From: CAJBLF01 sp964418415
Lineage (GTDB): Bacteria; Patescibacteriota; Gracilibacteria; Absconditabacterales; Absconditicoccaceae
Direction of reading: 5' to 3'
DNA: 34,969 bases
NCBI GenBank assembly: GCA_964418415.1
Contig: CAYQLB010000011.1
Location: 1 to 34,969, forward strand
This document shows positions 27,325 to 34,969 of this stretch, piece after piece; position 1 is the stretch's first letter, and each line of letters begins with the position of its first letter. The position numbers and the translations under genes were made by a program. The notes below the pieces were generated by a model. The model ran no database searches and was not told the DNA's origin. It worked only from the letters and a program-made list of their open reading frames with translations.

Positions 27325-27984
27325 TTAAAACTTTTCTGTATATATTCTCTTGTATCCGAGTACCGTGAGTTTTTTTATAATATCGTCTACTATTTCGGGT
27401 TTTCAACAGACATAAAATTCCGTCATAGGATCAAAATGTTGTTTGACAAGATCTATCCTTCCAGATTGATACCCAAGGACGGATTCTTTCGAAATATGAA
27501 TCTCGTATCCCAATTCATGGATTTTTTTTATTCTTTCTTCATAGAAAAGATCTTTCTTGTATGATACAGAGAAAAAGAGTTCTTTCTTGGTTGTGCAATA
27601 TTTTGCCATGTTGATGAGGGGAACAATCCCTGATCATGTTCAGATAAATACTTTTGGGAATGGGGTATTTTGTAAAATAAAATTACCATATATTCCCTTA
27701 ATAATAACTTCGCTACCTATGGGTGTTTTTCTAATTATAGTACTTCCTCTGCCGTGTTCAGAAAGCTTGATAGCAAAAATCATCATAGTTTTCTCGTTGT
27801 CCGTGTCTTGATCAACAAGAGAGTAACTTCTCTGAAATGTTCATTGGTCATCTTGGAATTCGAATAGGGCCCATTGTCCGGGGATGACATTCACTTCTTG
27901 ATATGTCTCTATAGTGAATTCCATAATATGTTCTGTCAACATTTGACGATTGATGACTTTTGCTTTGATGGGAGATTCGTTCAT
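27325..27984 (-). CDS. FNR-like flavin/NAD(P)H oxidoreductase
   Basis: A 219-aa ferredoxin-NADP reductase-fold protein. The N-terminal FAD domain has PGQWALFEF and FQRSYSL, the RxYS flavin motif. The NAD(P) domain begins FIGTGSGIVPLINM and ends with FYVCGKPEIVDDI, the usual CG-P motif. Four TGA codons are Gly, two in GTGSG and one in CGKP. No ferredoxin or haem domain is fused, so the electron partner is separate. It follows the thioredoxin-like lipoprotein by 22 bases, and the two are probably co-transcribed. Confidence 0.85.
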
Positions 27985-28006
27985 AAAGAGTCAAAAAACC
28001 TAAAAT

Positions 28007-28348
28007 TTAGGGAAGCTGGCAGTCGGTCTTTTCAGATAGATATTCCAAAGATTGAAGTCATTCTACGAGTTCGCCATCCGCAAACTTCCATGCAGGGACA
28101 CTTCATTTGAGCTCCTTCCCGCAGCGTTCGGCTTCTTCAGTACATTCTATATAAGAGATATACGAAAAACTTTCTCCGAACATTTTTTTCTGTTGTAGAC
28201 AGTGTTGACAGGTCTTGCTGCCATACATGATTGCTCATTTTTCGGTCAAACATTGAGCGAAGGTATCTAGATTTTTGGTCTGAGTTGTTTGAGCGCAACC
28301 TGCAAAAAATAACGAAGCGAGGATTCAGATAAACAAAATTCTTTTCAT
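28007..28348 (-). CDS. thioredoxin-like lipoprotein
   Basis: A 113-aa protein. Lipoprotein signal MKRILFIGILASLFFAGC has a lipobox ending at Cys18. A thioredoxin-like domain follows, with GSKTCQHCLQQKKMFG (CxxC redox centre, preceded in relatives by WCpHC), YIECTEEAERC, and SVPAWKFADGE in place of the cis-Pro segment. This pattern is like the thioredoxin domain attached to or encoded near VKOR; no VKOR is in the window. Four TGA codons are Gly, one in the signal peptide. Probably membrane-anchored outside the cell, acting on surface disulfides. Confidence 0.85.
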
Positions 28349-28424
28349 ACTACTATATATAAGGGGGTAAAAAACGTAAGGCTATGGTAGTTTTTTGTCT
28401 AAAGCTTTCAACCGAAATTAAGTT

Positions 28425-28453
28425 TTGACAAAATTCTCTATTACGACTATACT
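28425..28453 (+). promoter_or_regulatory. promoter for the P-type ATPase gene
   Basis: TTGACA (28425-28430), a 17-base spacer and TATACT (28448-28453), about 70 bases before the ATPase ATG. Near-perfect housekeeping consensus in the divergent intergenic region. Confidence 0.65.
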
Positions 28454-28526
28454 TATATATCCTTTTTCAAAATGATTTACCATTTGTGATTGAAGGATGT
28501 ATATGTCTTTATTCCTCTAGTATTCT

Positions 28527-31313
28527 ATGGAATTTACGAAAGACGATTTTTACAAACTTTCTCTTCAAGAGGCATTGAGTGAACTTGAGTCATCTTTTGA
28601 CGGTCTCAAAAAAGAAGAGCTTCCTACGAGAGAGAAAATCTACGGAAAAAATATACTGACATGAATTCATAAGACTCCGCTCTTGTTGAAGTTTTTCAGG
28701 CAATTTAAAGATATATTGATTATTCTCCTTATCATAAGTGATATTATTTCATTGTATCTCCAGGATTATAGAGGAGTAACTATTTTGACATTCATTATCT
28801 TGATTAATGCTATCATCGGATATATGCAAGAGGCGAAAGCTGAGAAAATAATGGAATCCCTAAAAAAGATGATGCATCCAAATGCAAAAGTAAAAAGGAA
28901 TGGGGAGATGATAGAGGCATTAGCGGAAAATCTCGTACCCGGTGATATCGTCTATGTAGAAGAATGAGATAGTATACCTGCAGATATGAGAATACTGGAA
29001 GAATCAGAATTTCAGACAAACGATTTTTCTCTGACGGGAGAATCCAATCCACAAAACAAATATACACATGAAATCGAAGGTGATGTTCTGCTTTCCGAAA
29101 GAAATAATTGTGTATGGATGGGAACAACAGTTGCGACATGACATGCACGATGTATTGTATTCGCTACAGGAATGAATACCCAACTTTGAAAAATAGCAAA
29201 TCTTTCACAAGAACAGGTTCCTGAAGAAACACCATTGCAGATGGAGATGAAAAATATTTCAAAAAAGCTGACTATAGGAACAATGATATTGTGAGTACTT
29301 CTTCTCATCATATCGCTTATAGCAGATCTGACATTGAGAGAATCATTCATCTTCGCTATAGGTATCTGTATAGCCATGATACCACAAGGTTTGCCGACAC
29401 AGGTGAGCATAGCGCTAACTTTGGCAGCAAATAGATTGGCCAAGAACAAAGCGCTGGTCAAACAATTAGCTTCCGTAGAAACGCTCGGATGTGTAAATAT
29501 TATCTGCACAGACAAAACAGGGACACTCACAAAAAACGAAATGACCGTAAAACATATCTTATTGTGATTCAATATCTATGATGTCGAAGGTGATGGATAT
29601 GAACCAAAAGGAAATATTATTGATTCTCAGACACAGCATCCTATCGATGCTAATTTCACGACTACTCGAAAACATTTTTTCCATACCTTATTCTTGGACT
29701 CCAATGCAAAAATAAATCCTCCTGATGAGGAACATATGACACGATACGCTATCGGTGATCCAACAGAAGCTGCATTAGTGAGCTTAGCGCAGAAAGCGGC
29801 ATTCAATACAGAAAGACTTTGACAATTATATCCTCAACTTCATCAATACGGATTTGATTCGGTGAGAAAAAGAATGTCGTCTGTTCGTAGTATTGATGAT
29901 AAAAAATATCTCTATGTAAAATGAGCGCCAATGATGTTGTTGGAAAAATGTACGCAGATTTATGATGGAAAAGAAATCAGAAAAATAACCGAGGAAGATA
30001 GACATCAGATAGAAAAATATATCGAAGATAGTGCAAATGATGCGATGAGGAATCTCGGGATAGCATATAAGCCAATGGATATATATGAACCGACACGGAA
30101 ATGGAATGATGTAGAAAATAATCTTATCTTCATGTGATGTGTGAGTATTATCGATCCGCCGAGAGAAGAAGTATCAGCTGCAGTACAATCAGCATTCGAA
30201 GCAAAGATAAAGATAATTATGATTACTTGAGATTACTGACTAACGGCTGAAGCTATAGCGAAGCGTATAGGATTAGAAGATAGAGAAAAAATTAATGTAA
30301 TCGCAGGAGAACAATTAAAACTAACTTCTGATATCCAGCTTGTACAGATATTACAAACTCCATGATCACTGATTTTCTCCAGAACTTCTCCGGAAGATAA
30401 ATTAAGGATAGTTAATTTACTGAGAAAAACACACAATATAGTAGCGGTTACGGGCGATGGAATCAATGACGCACCTGCACTCAAAGCGGCTCATATCTGA
30501 GTGGCTATGGGAAAGGTAGGAACAGATGTTGCCAAAAATGCTTCCGAAATCGTACTGCTCGATGATAGTTTCAATACCTTGGTTTTTGCTATCAAAGAAG
30601 GAAGAATTATTTTCCATAATCTCAAAAAAACTATATTATCATGTATTACTTCAAATGGATGAGAACTCTTTACCGTCTTGCCATCACTTGCTATGAATGC
30701 ACTTCGATGATTGCCGATGGCTATTAGTCCATTTCAAATTCTTGCTATAGATATGATTTGAGAGATGTGACCACTAACTGCACTCACTCGGGATCCAGCG
30801 CAAAAAGATTTGATGAAAGAATGACCAAGAAGAGTAAATGATCATATCATAAATACTTCAGTGATTCTTGATTTGCTCTTTGCTTGATTGCTGATGTGAG
30901 GGATTGCATTTACAAATTATTTATTATATATTCTATCTCATGGATTTACATTTACAAATTTCACAGAAGGGCTTGTACAGTATCCTATAGCAACTTCAAT
31001 AACCTATACGAGTATTGTTTTCTGTCAGTTTGCAAATATATTGTCTCGTAGAGCAGGAAAGGAATCTGTTTTTACATCATATCTCCGATCCAATAAAAAA
31101 TTATTGTTTGCATTCTGAATATCTCTTTCATTGCTTCTTGTTCTCATCTATATGCCGATCATTCATTCCTATTTTGCATTCTGACCTATGAGATTGGTAG
31201 ATCGATTATTTCCTATTGTTGGTGGAATGATCTATCTGTTTGTCCGTGAAATAGTAAAATATATTCAGAGAAGAAAACTCCGCAAACAAGAAATTATCGA
31301 ACCAGTTCAATAA
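28527..31313 (+). CDS. P2-type cation-transporting ATPase
   Basis: A 928-aa P-type ATPase, within the usual range. N-terminal cation-ATPase domain, M1-M2, actuator TGES (from residue 170), M3-M4 with IPQGLPT, phosphorylation site DKTGT (Asp329), nucleotide site KGAP, hinge MITGDYGLTAEA and TGDGINDAPALK, then M5-M10. Many TGA codons are Gly, including KGAP and MGP in M6. M5 keeps Asn and Glu (TSNGGEL), but M4 has Gln in place of Glu in PEGL and M6 reads AIDMIGEMGP, so ion choice (Ca, Na/K or other) is uncertain. Followed by a strong terminator. Confidence 0.92.
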
Positions 31314-31341
31314 TGTGTGATATATACCAAATATAAAAAAA

Positions 31342-31372
31342 ACCCCGGAGTTATTTCGGGGTGATTTTTTTT
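31342..31372. terminator. terminator after the ATPase gene, likely bidirectional
   Basis: ACCCCG and CGGGGT arms around a 9-base loop, followed by GATTTTTTTT on the plus strand and preceded by A8. It can also serve the converging SLH gene ending at 31389. Confidence 0.85.
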
Positions 31373-31388
31373 ATGTGTACACAAGACT

Positions 31389-32075
31389 TTATTTATCAGC
31401 TCTCATAAGCATTATCATAACATATCATCTGATTTCTTTCATATCAGGTGTAGTAACAGAAATGATGTTATTTGTTTTCAATGCATTAAGATGGTTGAGA
31501 TAATATACATCTCAAGTATTGTATAAATCTCCCCAAAGTGCTCTAGAAAGCACAGTACCAAATTGTGCTCTCGTTACTTCATCGCTAGGATGAAATTCGT
31601 CAATATCTACACCCATGAGACCGAGCTGGCATGCTTCAAGAATATATCATTTCATCTCTTCGCTTTGATTATCTGTATCAGTAAATTCACATTCTTTTGT
31701 AGTATCAGGAGTTTTTCCTAATACATCTTCAGCATAATTCACCATCATCTTGGCCATATGAGATCTGATGAGTTTGCCATTCATATTCGCGTCTTCGATA
31801 GTTTCCATAGTTGTGATACCGATGGTATGAGCATATTCATATGCGTTTTCCAATTCCAATTCATCTTCGTTTTCTGATTCATCTTCCAATTCATTTTCTG
31901 ATCCGTCTAAAGAATCATCACCAGTTCCATTATCATCTTCAGAATCATCTATATTGTCTCCTGTCGATACCGATGCTTCGTCTTCCGCATGGGCTAATTG
32001 TAATGTGTTGTTAACAGCAAATCAGAATATCAACAATAACGTTGAGAAGATAAAAGCTTTAAAAAATTTGTTCAT
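31389..32075 (-). CDS. exported SLH-type surface protein, paralog A
   Basis: A 228-aa secreted protein. Signal peptide MNKFFKAFIFSTLLLIFGFAV... with probable cleavage after AHA near residue 30. An acidic, low-complexity linker (about 31-75, Asp/Glu/Ser-rich) precedes two SLH-like repeats with MNGKLIRSHMAKMMVNYA and DEVTRAQFGTVLSRAL. SLH modules bind cell-wall polysaccharide. Ends in VMIMLMRADK, almost as in the neighbouring paralog. Assignment to SLH is by pattern, not search. ATG at 32075. Confidence 0.68.
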
Positions 32076-32126
32076 GATAATTGTGTAAAGAATAAAAGAT
32101 TATCTCTATGTGATAGACTATGAATA

Positions 32127-32741
32127 TTATTTGTCAGCTCTCATCATCATGAGCATGACGTATCCTTTTGATTCGATAATGTTTGGATTGGTGTCTGTGA
32201 TGATATTATTTTTTTTCAATGCCTGTATATGTTCGGCATATCGTAATGTTTCTGTATTATATATAGATCAATAAAGTGCTCTAGATAATACTGTAGCAAA
32301 TTGAGCTCTATCTACTATGCCATTAGGATCAAAATCTTCTATATTAATTCCCATAATACCCATCTGACATGCCACTCTGATATATTCTTGAATATCTTCT
32401 GTTTGTGTTTTGATGTCATCAAAATCACAAGCTGTGCCGTGATTGAGTGTTCTTTTATTTAATATTTTATTCGTATAATTGACTATCATTTTTGCAAGCT
32501 GTGCTCTCGTAAGGGTTCACTCCATATTCGCTTCTTCTAAAGTAGACATGGAGGTAATTCAATTCTCATAAGCGTAATGATATGCTGTTTGAAATTCATT
32601 ATTGTATGTTACAGAAATTTTTTCTACGTTTGAAATATCGGAAACAATAAGTTGACTATCTATATCTTCGACAGCGAACATAAATCCATACATCAATATA
32701 ACAGCTAATGGTAGTATAAGCAAATTAAGAAAATTTTTCAT
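32127..32741 (-). CDS. exported SLH-type surface protein, paralog B
   Basis: A 204-aa paralog of the next gene on the strand, with the same layout: N-terminal hydrophobic signal (MKNFLNLLILPLAVILMYGFMFA), a short linker without the acidic tract, MEGTLTRAQLAKMIVNYT, CQMGIMGINIEDFDPNGIVDRAQFATVLSRAL and the ending VMLMMMRADK. It also shares the ACEF/ACDF-like Cys and the C-GLMG/C-QMGIMG Cys with paralog A, so a disulfide is plausible. A tandem duplication, separated by 51 bases. Confidence 0.68.
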
Positions 32742-33207
32742 AGCGCATGAAGAAAATTATAAAAAATGAAAACATATGAATTACACACAAATGTGATGAT
32801 TAGTGAAAATATTACAAGCGATCATAGGTCTAAACCCGTTTCATGTCAACCTCCAGAATTTACATTTTACACTAGTATATTGACAGTTCAGAGAAAGAGA
32901 AAGTAGATAGGAAGCGAGATAATGAAGAAAAGTTAGTTCGGAATTGGTCTTTCAGTGATATAGATGGTTTAAGAGAGAATAGAGAATATAATAGGTGAGA
33001 ACTAGTGTTTTGGCTAGTTCTGTCCTAATTTGACAATACGGATTTTTTTCCGCAAAAAGACTGGTATTTCTCACGGAAAATACTACATTACTCACTAATA
33101 GTAATAAGAACTTCGTTCGTAATGATAAAAAATTACGCGAAGCATATTACTATACATTACATTCGCGTAAGCGAACACATTACATTTTATTTGTTAAATA
33201 GTTAAGT
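32742..33207. other. intergenic region upstream of rubrerythrin
   Basis: 466 bases without a gene. It holds an 8-pair hairpin (AGAACTAG/CTAGTTCT, 32998-33021), a hairpin at about 33111-33142 (CTTCG-TT-CGTAAT pairing with ATTACG-CGAAG) and TTCGC-GTAA-GCGAA at 33162-33175, 33 bases before the rbr ATG. No clear -10/-35 pair was found. These hairpins may form in the rbr leader; that is inference. Confidence 0.5.
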
Positions 33208-33792
33208 ATGCAAAAAACCTTAGAAAATCTGACCAAGGCATTCGTGGGAGAATCCCAAGCGAGGAATCGCTACGCCATCTACGCAAGTGCTGCAAGGAAA
33301 GAATGATATTTACAAATTGCAGACATCTTTTTGGAAACAGCAGAACAAGAACGCGAACACGCATCACGATTTTTCAAGATGATTCAAATGGTCAAAGAAA
33401 AGATGGGAGAAGATATGGATGAAGTAGTGGTAGATACAGCTGCTTTCGTTAAAAAAGGAACGACATTAGAAAATCTCCAGTTCGCTATCAATGGAGAAAA
33501 TCATGAGCACGAAGTATTATATCCAGAATTCGCTAAAATCGCTGAGGAAGAATGATTTCCAGAAATAGCTGCCAGAATTCGTAGTATCTCTCATGCAGAG
33601 GAACATCATGAAGCAAGATACCAAGCGCTTCGCGATCAACTCGCTGCAGGTACTTTGATGGAGAAAGCAGAAGATATTGAATGGATGTGTACAAAATGTG
33701 GCTATGTGCACAAGGGAAAAAATCCACCAGAAAAATGTCCTTCATGCGATCATGAAGCGAATTACTATGTTGTGAAGTGTGAACAATATTAA
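33208..33792 (+). CDS. rbr: rubrerythrin
   Basis: A 194-aa rubrerythrin, a non-haem diiron peroxidase reducing hydrogen peroxide in anaerobes. N-terminal ferritin-like four-helix domain (1 to about 145) with the metal ligands in ETAEQEREH, ENHEHEVLYPEF and HAEEHHEARY; C-terminal rubredoxin-like domain with WMCTKCGYVH and PEKCPSCDH (four Cys for iron). Two TGA codons are Gly. Own transcription unit: hairpin-rich leader upstream and a terminator directly after. It indicates an anaerobe facing oxidative stress. Confidence 0.96.
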
Positions 33793-33805
33793 AATAATTT
33801 TCTAC

Positions 33806-33843
33806 AAAAAAATCCCTCCGCACTATCGCGAGGGGATTTTTTT
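33806..33843 (+). terminator. terminator after rubrerythrin
   Basis: ATCCCTC...GAGGGGAT hairpin with CGC/GCG inner pairs, flanked by A7 and T7, 15 bases after the stop. The A7 side makes it usable on the minus strand too, for the surface-protein gene ending at 33857. Confidence 0.85.
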
Positions 33844-33856
33844 AATGAAAAATATA

Positions 33857-34531
33857 TTATCTGAGTTTTATTATTTCTGGATTTTTTACAGGCGAAAGTG
33901 TTGTTGATTTATTTGGCATTACTTCATAATCAAGAATAAACGAATTATTAGTACCATCTGATTCGTAGAGTAATTGGGTATTATTAGGATCTGTGTTGCT
34001 TCGTCCTTGTTGTTGTTGAGAAAGAATTTCACATCTAATAAATGTTGTTCCTGTAATAGAAAACCGACCATAGTAATCTGGTCATTGTTCGTTTAATTGT
34101 GTAGTAATAGATTGGTTAGGAAGTAAGTTAGTTTGAGAAAGTGTTGTAGTAAGGAATCAACCATTACCGTTGGGGTAATAACATCATAATGAAATTCTAT
34201 TTCCTCAATTAAGGAAAGGAAAGGATGTTGAACCATTACCAATATTTTTTATAACAAGATTGATTTTATTGCTATCATTGTCACTACCTACGGTTGGTGT
34301 ATTGTTAGGAGTGATATACATTTGTTCTATAATAAGATCACCTATTCATGTATATACCATTCCTGTACATTCAGGAGGACAAGAAGATAATCATAGATTG
34401 CAAGCGAGAATATTTTCTGGAGTGTTACAATCTACGATTTGCCCAGTATTGGAAGAAAAATTTCCAGTAAGATACAATATATATCAGTTATTACTAGGTA
34501 CATCATCAATATCTGGATAACTAGAAATACT
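33857..34531 (-). CDS. surface protein, C-terminal part (CARDB-like), broken by gap
   Basis: 224 residues up to the gap. Asn/Thr/Ser-rich, beta-strand-like, with Cys pairs (VDCNTPENILACNLGLSSCPPECTG). The stretch NKINLVIKNIGNGSTSFPFLNGGN resembles a CARDB/NEAT-type adhesion repeat (VKN.G...ag.F). Ten or so TGA codons as Gly. Ends with TAA at 33857. Probably an extracellular wall or adhesion protein; N-terminus lies past the Ns. Confidence 0.7.
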
Positions 34532-34541
34532 NNNNNNNNNN
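34532..34541. other. assembly gap (10 N)
   Basis: Placeholder Ns. The reading frames of the two flanking coding stretches differ by one, as expected if the true gap length is unknown. One gene or two may be present. Confidence 0.97.
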
Positions 34542-34969
34542 ATGTATATGTGAGTTGCTGGCAAAATAATTATTGCCCATTAAAATTACATTAGCAAAAA
34601 TAGTATACGTCTCGTTGGGTTGAAGAAGAGTATTAGAGTTATTGAGTAATCAAAAATCATAAACAACTCCATAATCAACATACGTAGTTCCATCCAAAGA
34701 AAGTCCATGTCATATACCATCTGTGTGGATTGCTGTAGTTCATACATTTCTAATATTAATTTCTATATTTGCATGTTGGCTATCAGAAGCAACAAAAGTT
34801 CCTCATTCGATAGCAACGTCTTTGAGTACTCATGTAGCGATACAAGCACCATCATAACATCAATATTCACAATATACATAATTTTCTGATCTCAAAAGCC
34901 CAGCAGGATCTCCAGGTTGTCCACAAAACCATTCTCTGAGTGTTCCGTTCGGATTACAAGAATCTTGTT
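34542..34969 (-). CDS. surface protein, internal part (CARDB-like), runs off window
   Basis: About 142 residues, open at both ends. Cys-rich start (CNPNGTLREWFCGQ, YCEYGCYDGACIATG) then GTFVASDSQHANIEINIRNVGTTAIHTDGI, a CARDB-like beta domain similar in style to the fragment beyond the gap. It probably belongs to the same large repeat protein. Seven or so TGA codons as Gly. Extends past 34969, so its N-terminus is not seen. Confidence 0.65.

Noticed and set aside
28118..28135. CCCGCAGCGTT similarity to the hairpin at 24868
   Set aside because: Only 11 bases inside the coding sequence of the lipoprotein; could easily be chance.
234..34969. Many apparent pseudogenes, split genes or overlapping short ORFs
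   Set aside because: They come from reading TGA as stop. With TGA as Gly each gene is continuous and full length; most opposite-strand ORFs are shadows.
234..34969. UGA as tryptophan (code 4) or selenocysteine
   Set aside because: Conserved TGA sites are glycines in family motifs, TGG is used for Trp as usual, there are far too many TGA for Sec, and the UCA tRNA has glycine, not Trp or Sec, features.

Overview
The window reads as part of a metagenome-assembled genome from a bacterium that uses genetic code 25 (UGA = glycine), that is Candidatus Absconditabacteria (SR1) or Gracilibacteria (BD1-5). Under the standard code nearly every gene breaks at in-frame TGA. With TGA read as Gly, complete, recognisable proteins appear, and the TGAs fall on invariant glycines (adenylate kinase P-loop and DGFPR, P-type ATPase KGAP, DprA SGSL, S13 GLPVRG). 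Every complete gene ends in TAA or TAG. The decoding tRNA is also here: a tRNA with anticodon UCA and U73 at 27173-27246. A run of 10 Ns at 34532-34541 marks a scaffold join. All protein calls below assume code 25.

Layout. 234-4485 (+): asnS, an EEP-fold phosphoesterase, a Nudix hydrolase, a small alpha/beta hydrolase and a HAD pyrimidine-5'-nucleotidase-like gene. 4487-10531 (-): a multi-pass membrane protein, tex, an O-antigen ligase/polymerase-like protein and mraY. 10681-12337 (+): dprA and a pseudopilin, followed by a large inverted/tandem repeat array. 12701-18628 (-): murB, three helical proteins of unknown function (756, 96 and 175 aa) and an RlmD-type 23S rRNA methyltransferase. 18645-26108 (-): a translation supercluster read as infC-rpmI-rplT, tRNA-Leu, a structured RNA, an S21-like gene, then rplU-infA-rpmJ-rpsM-rpsK-rpsD-rpoA-rplQ-rplM-rpsI and adk. 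26136-27246 (-): a tRNA cluster (Glu, Arg, Ala, Tyr, Gly-UCA) that includes a GIY-YIG nuclease gene lying between an intact tRNA-Ala and a degenerate second copy of that tRNA. 27325-28348 (-): an FNR-like flavin reductase and a thioredoxin-like lipoprotein. 28527-31313 (+): a P2-type cation ATPase. 31389-32741 (-): two paralogous SLH-type exported proteins. 33208-33792 (+): rubrerythrin. 33857-34969 (-): an incomplete Cys-rich surface protein broken by the assembly gap.

How it fits together. The core is information processing (ribosomal proteins, RNA polymerase alpha, IF-1, IF-3, AsnRS, tRNAs), with peptidoglycan synthesis (MraY, MurB), competence/pilus functions (DprA, pseudopilin), cell-surface proteins and an oxygen/redox-defence set (rubrerythrin, thioredoxin-like lipoprotein, FNR-like reductase). 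The most unusual items are the UGA-decoding tRNA-Gly, the small GIY-YIG/tRNA-Ala unit, a three-way-junction RNA upstream of the S21-like gene, and a CACCCGGGTG palindrome that recurs next to promoters.
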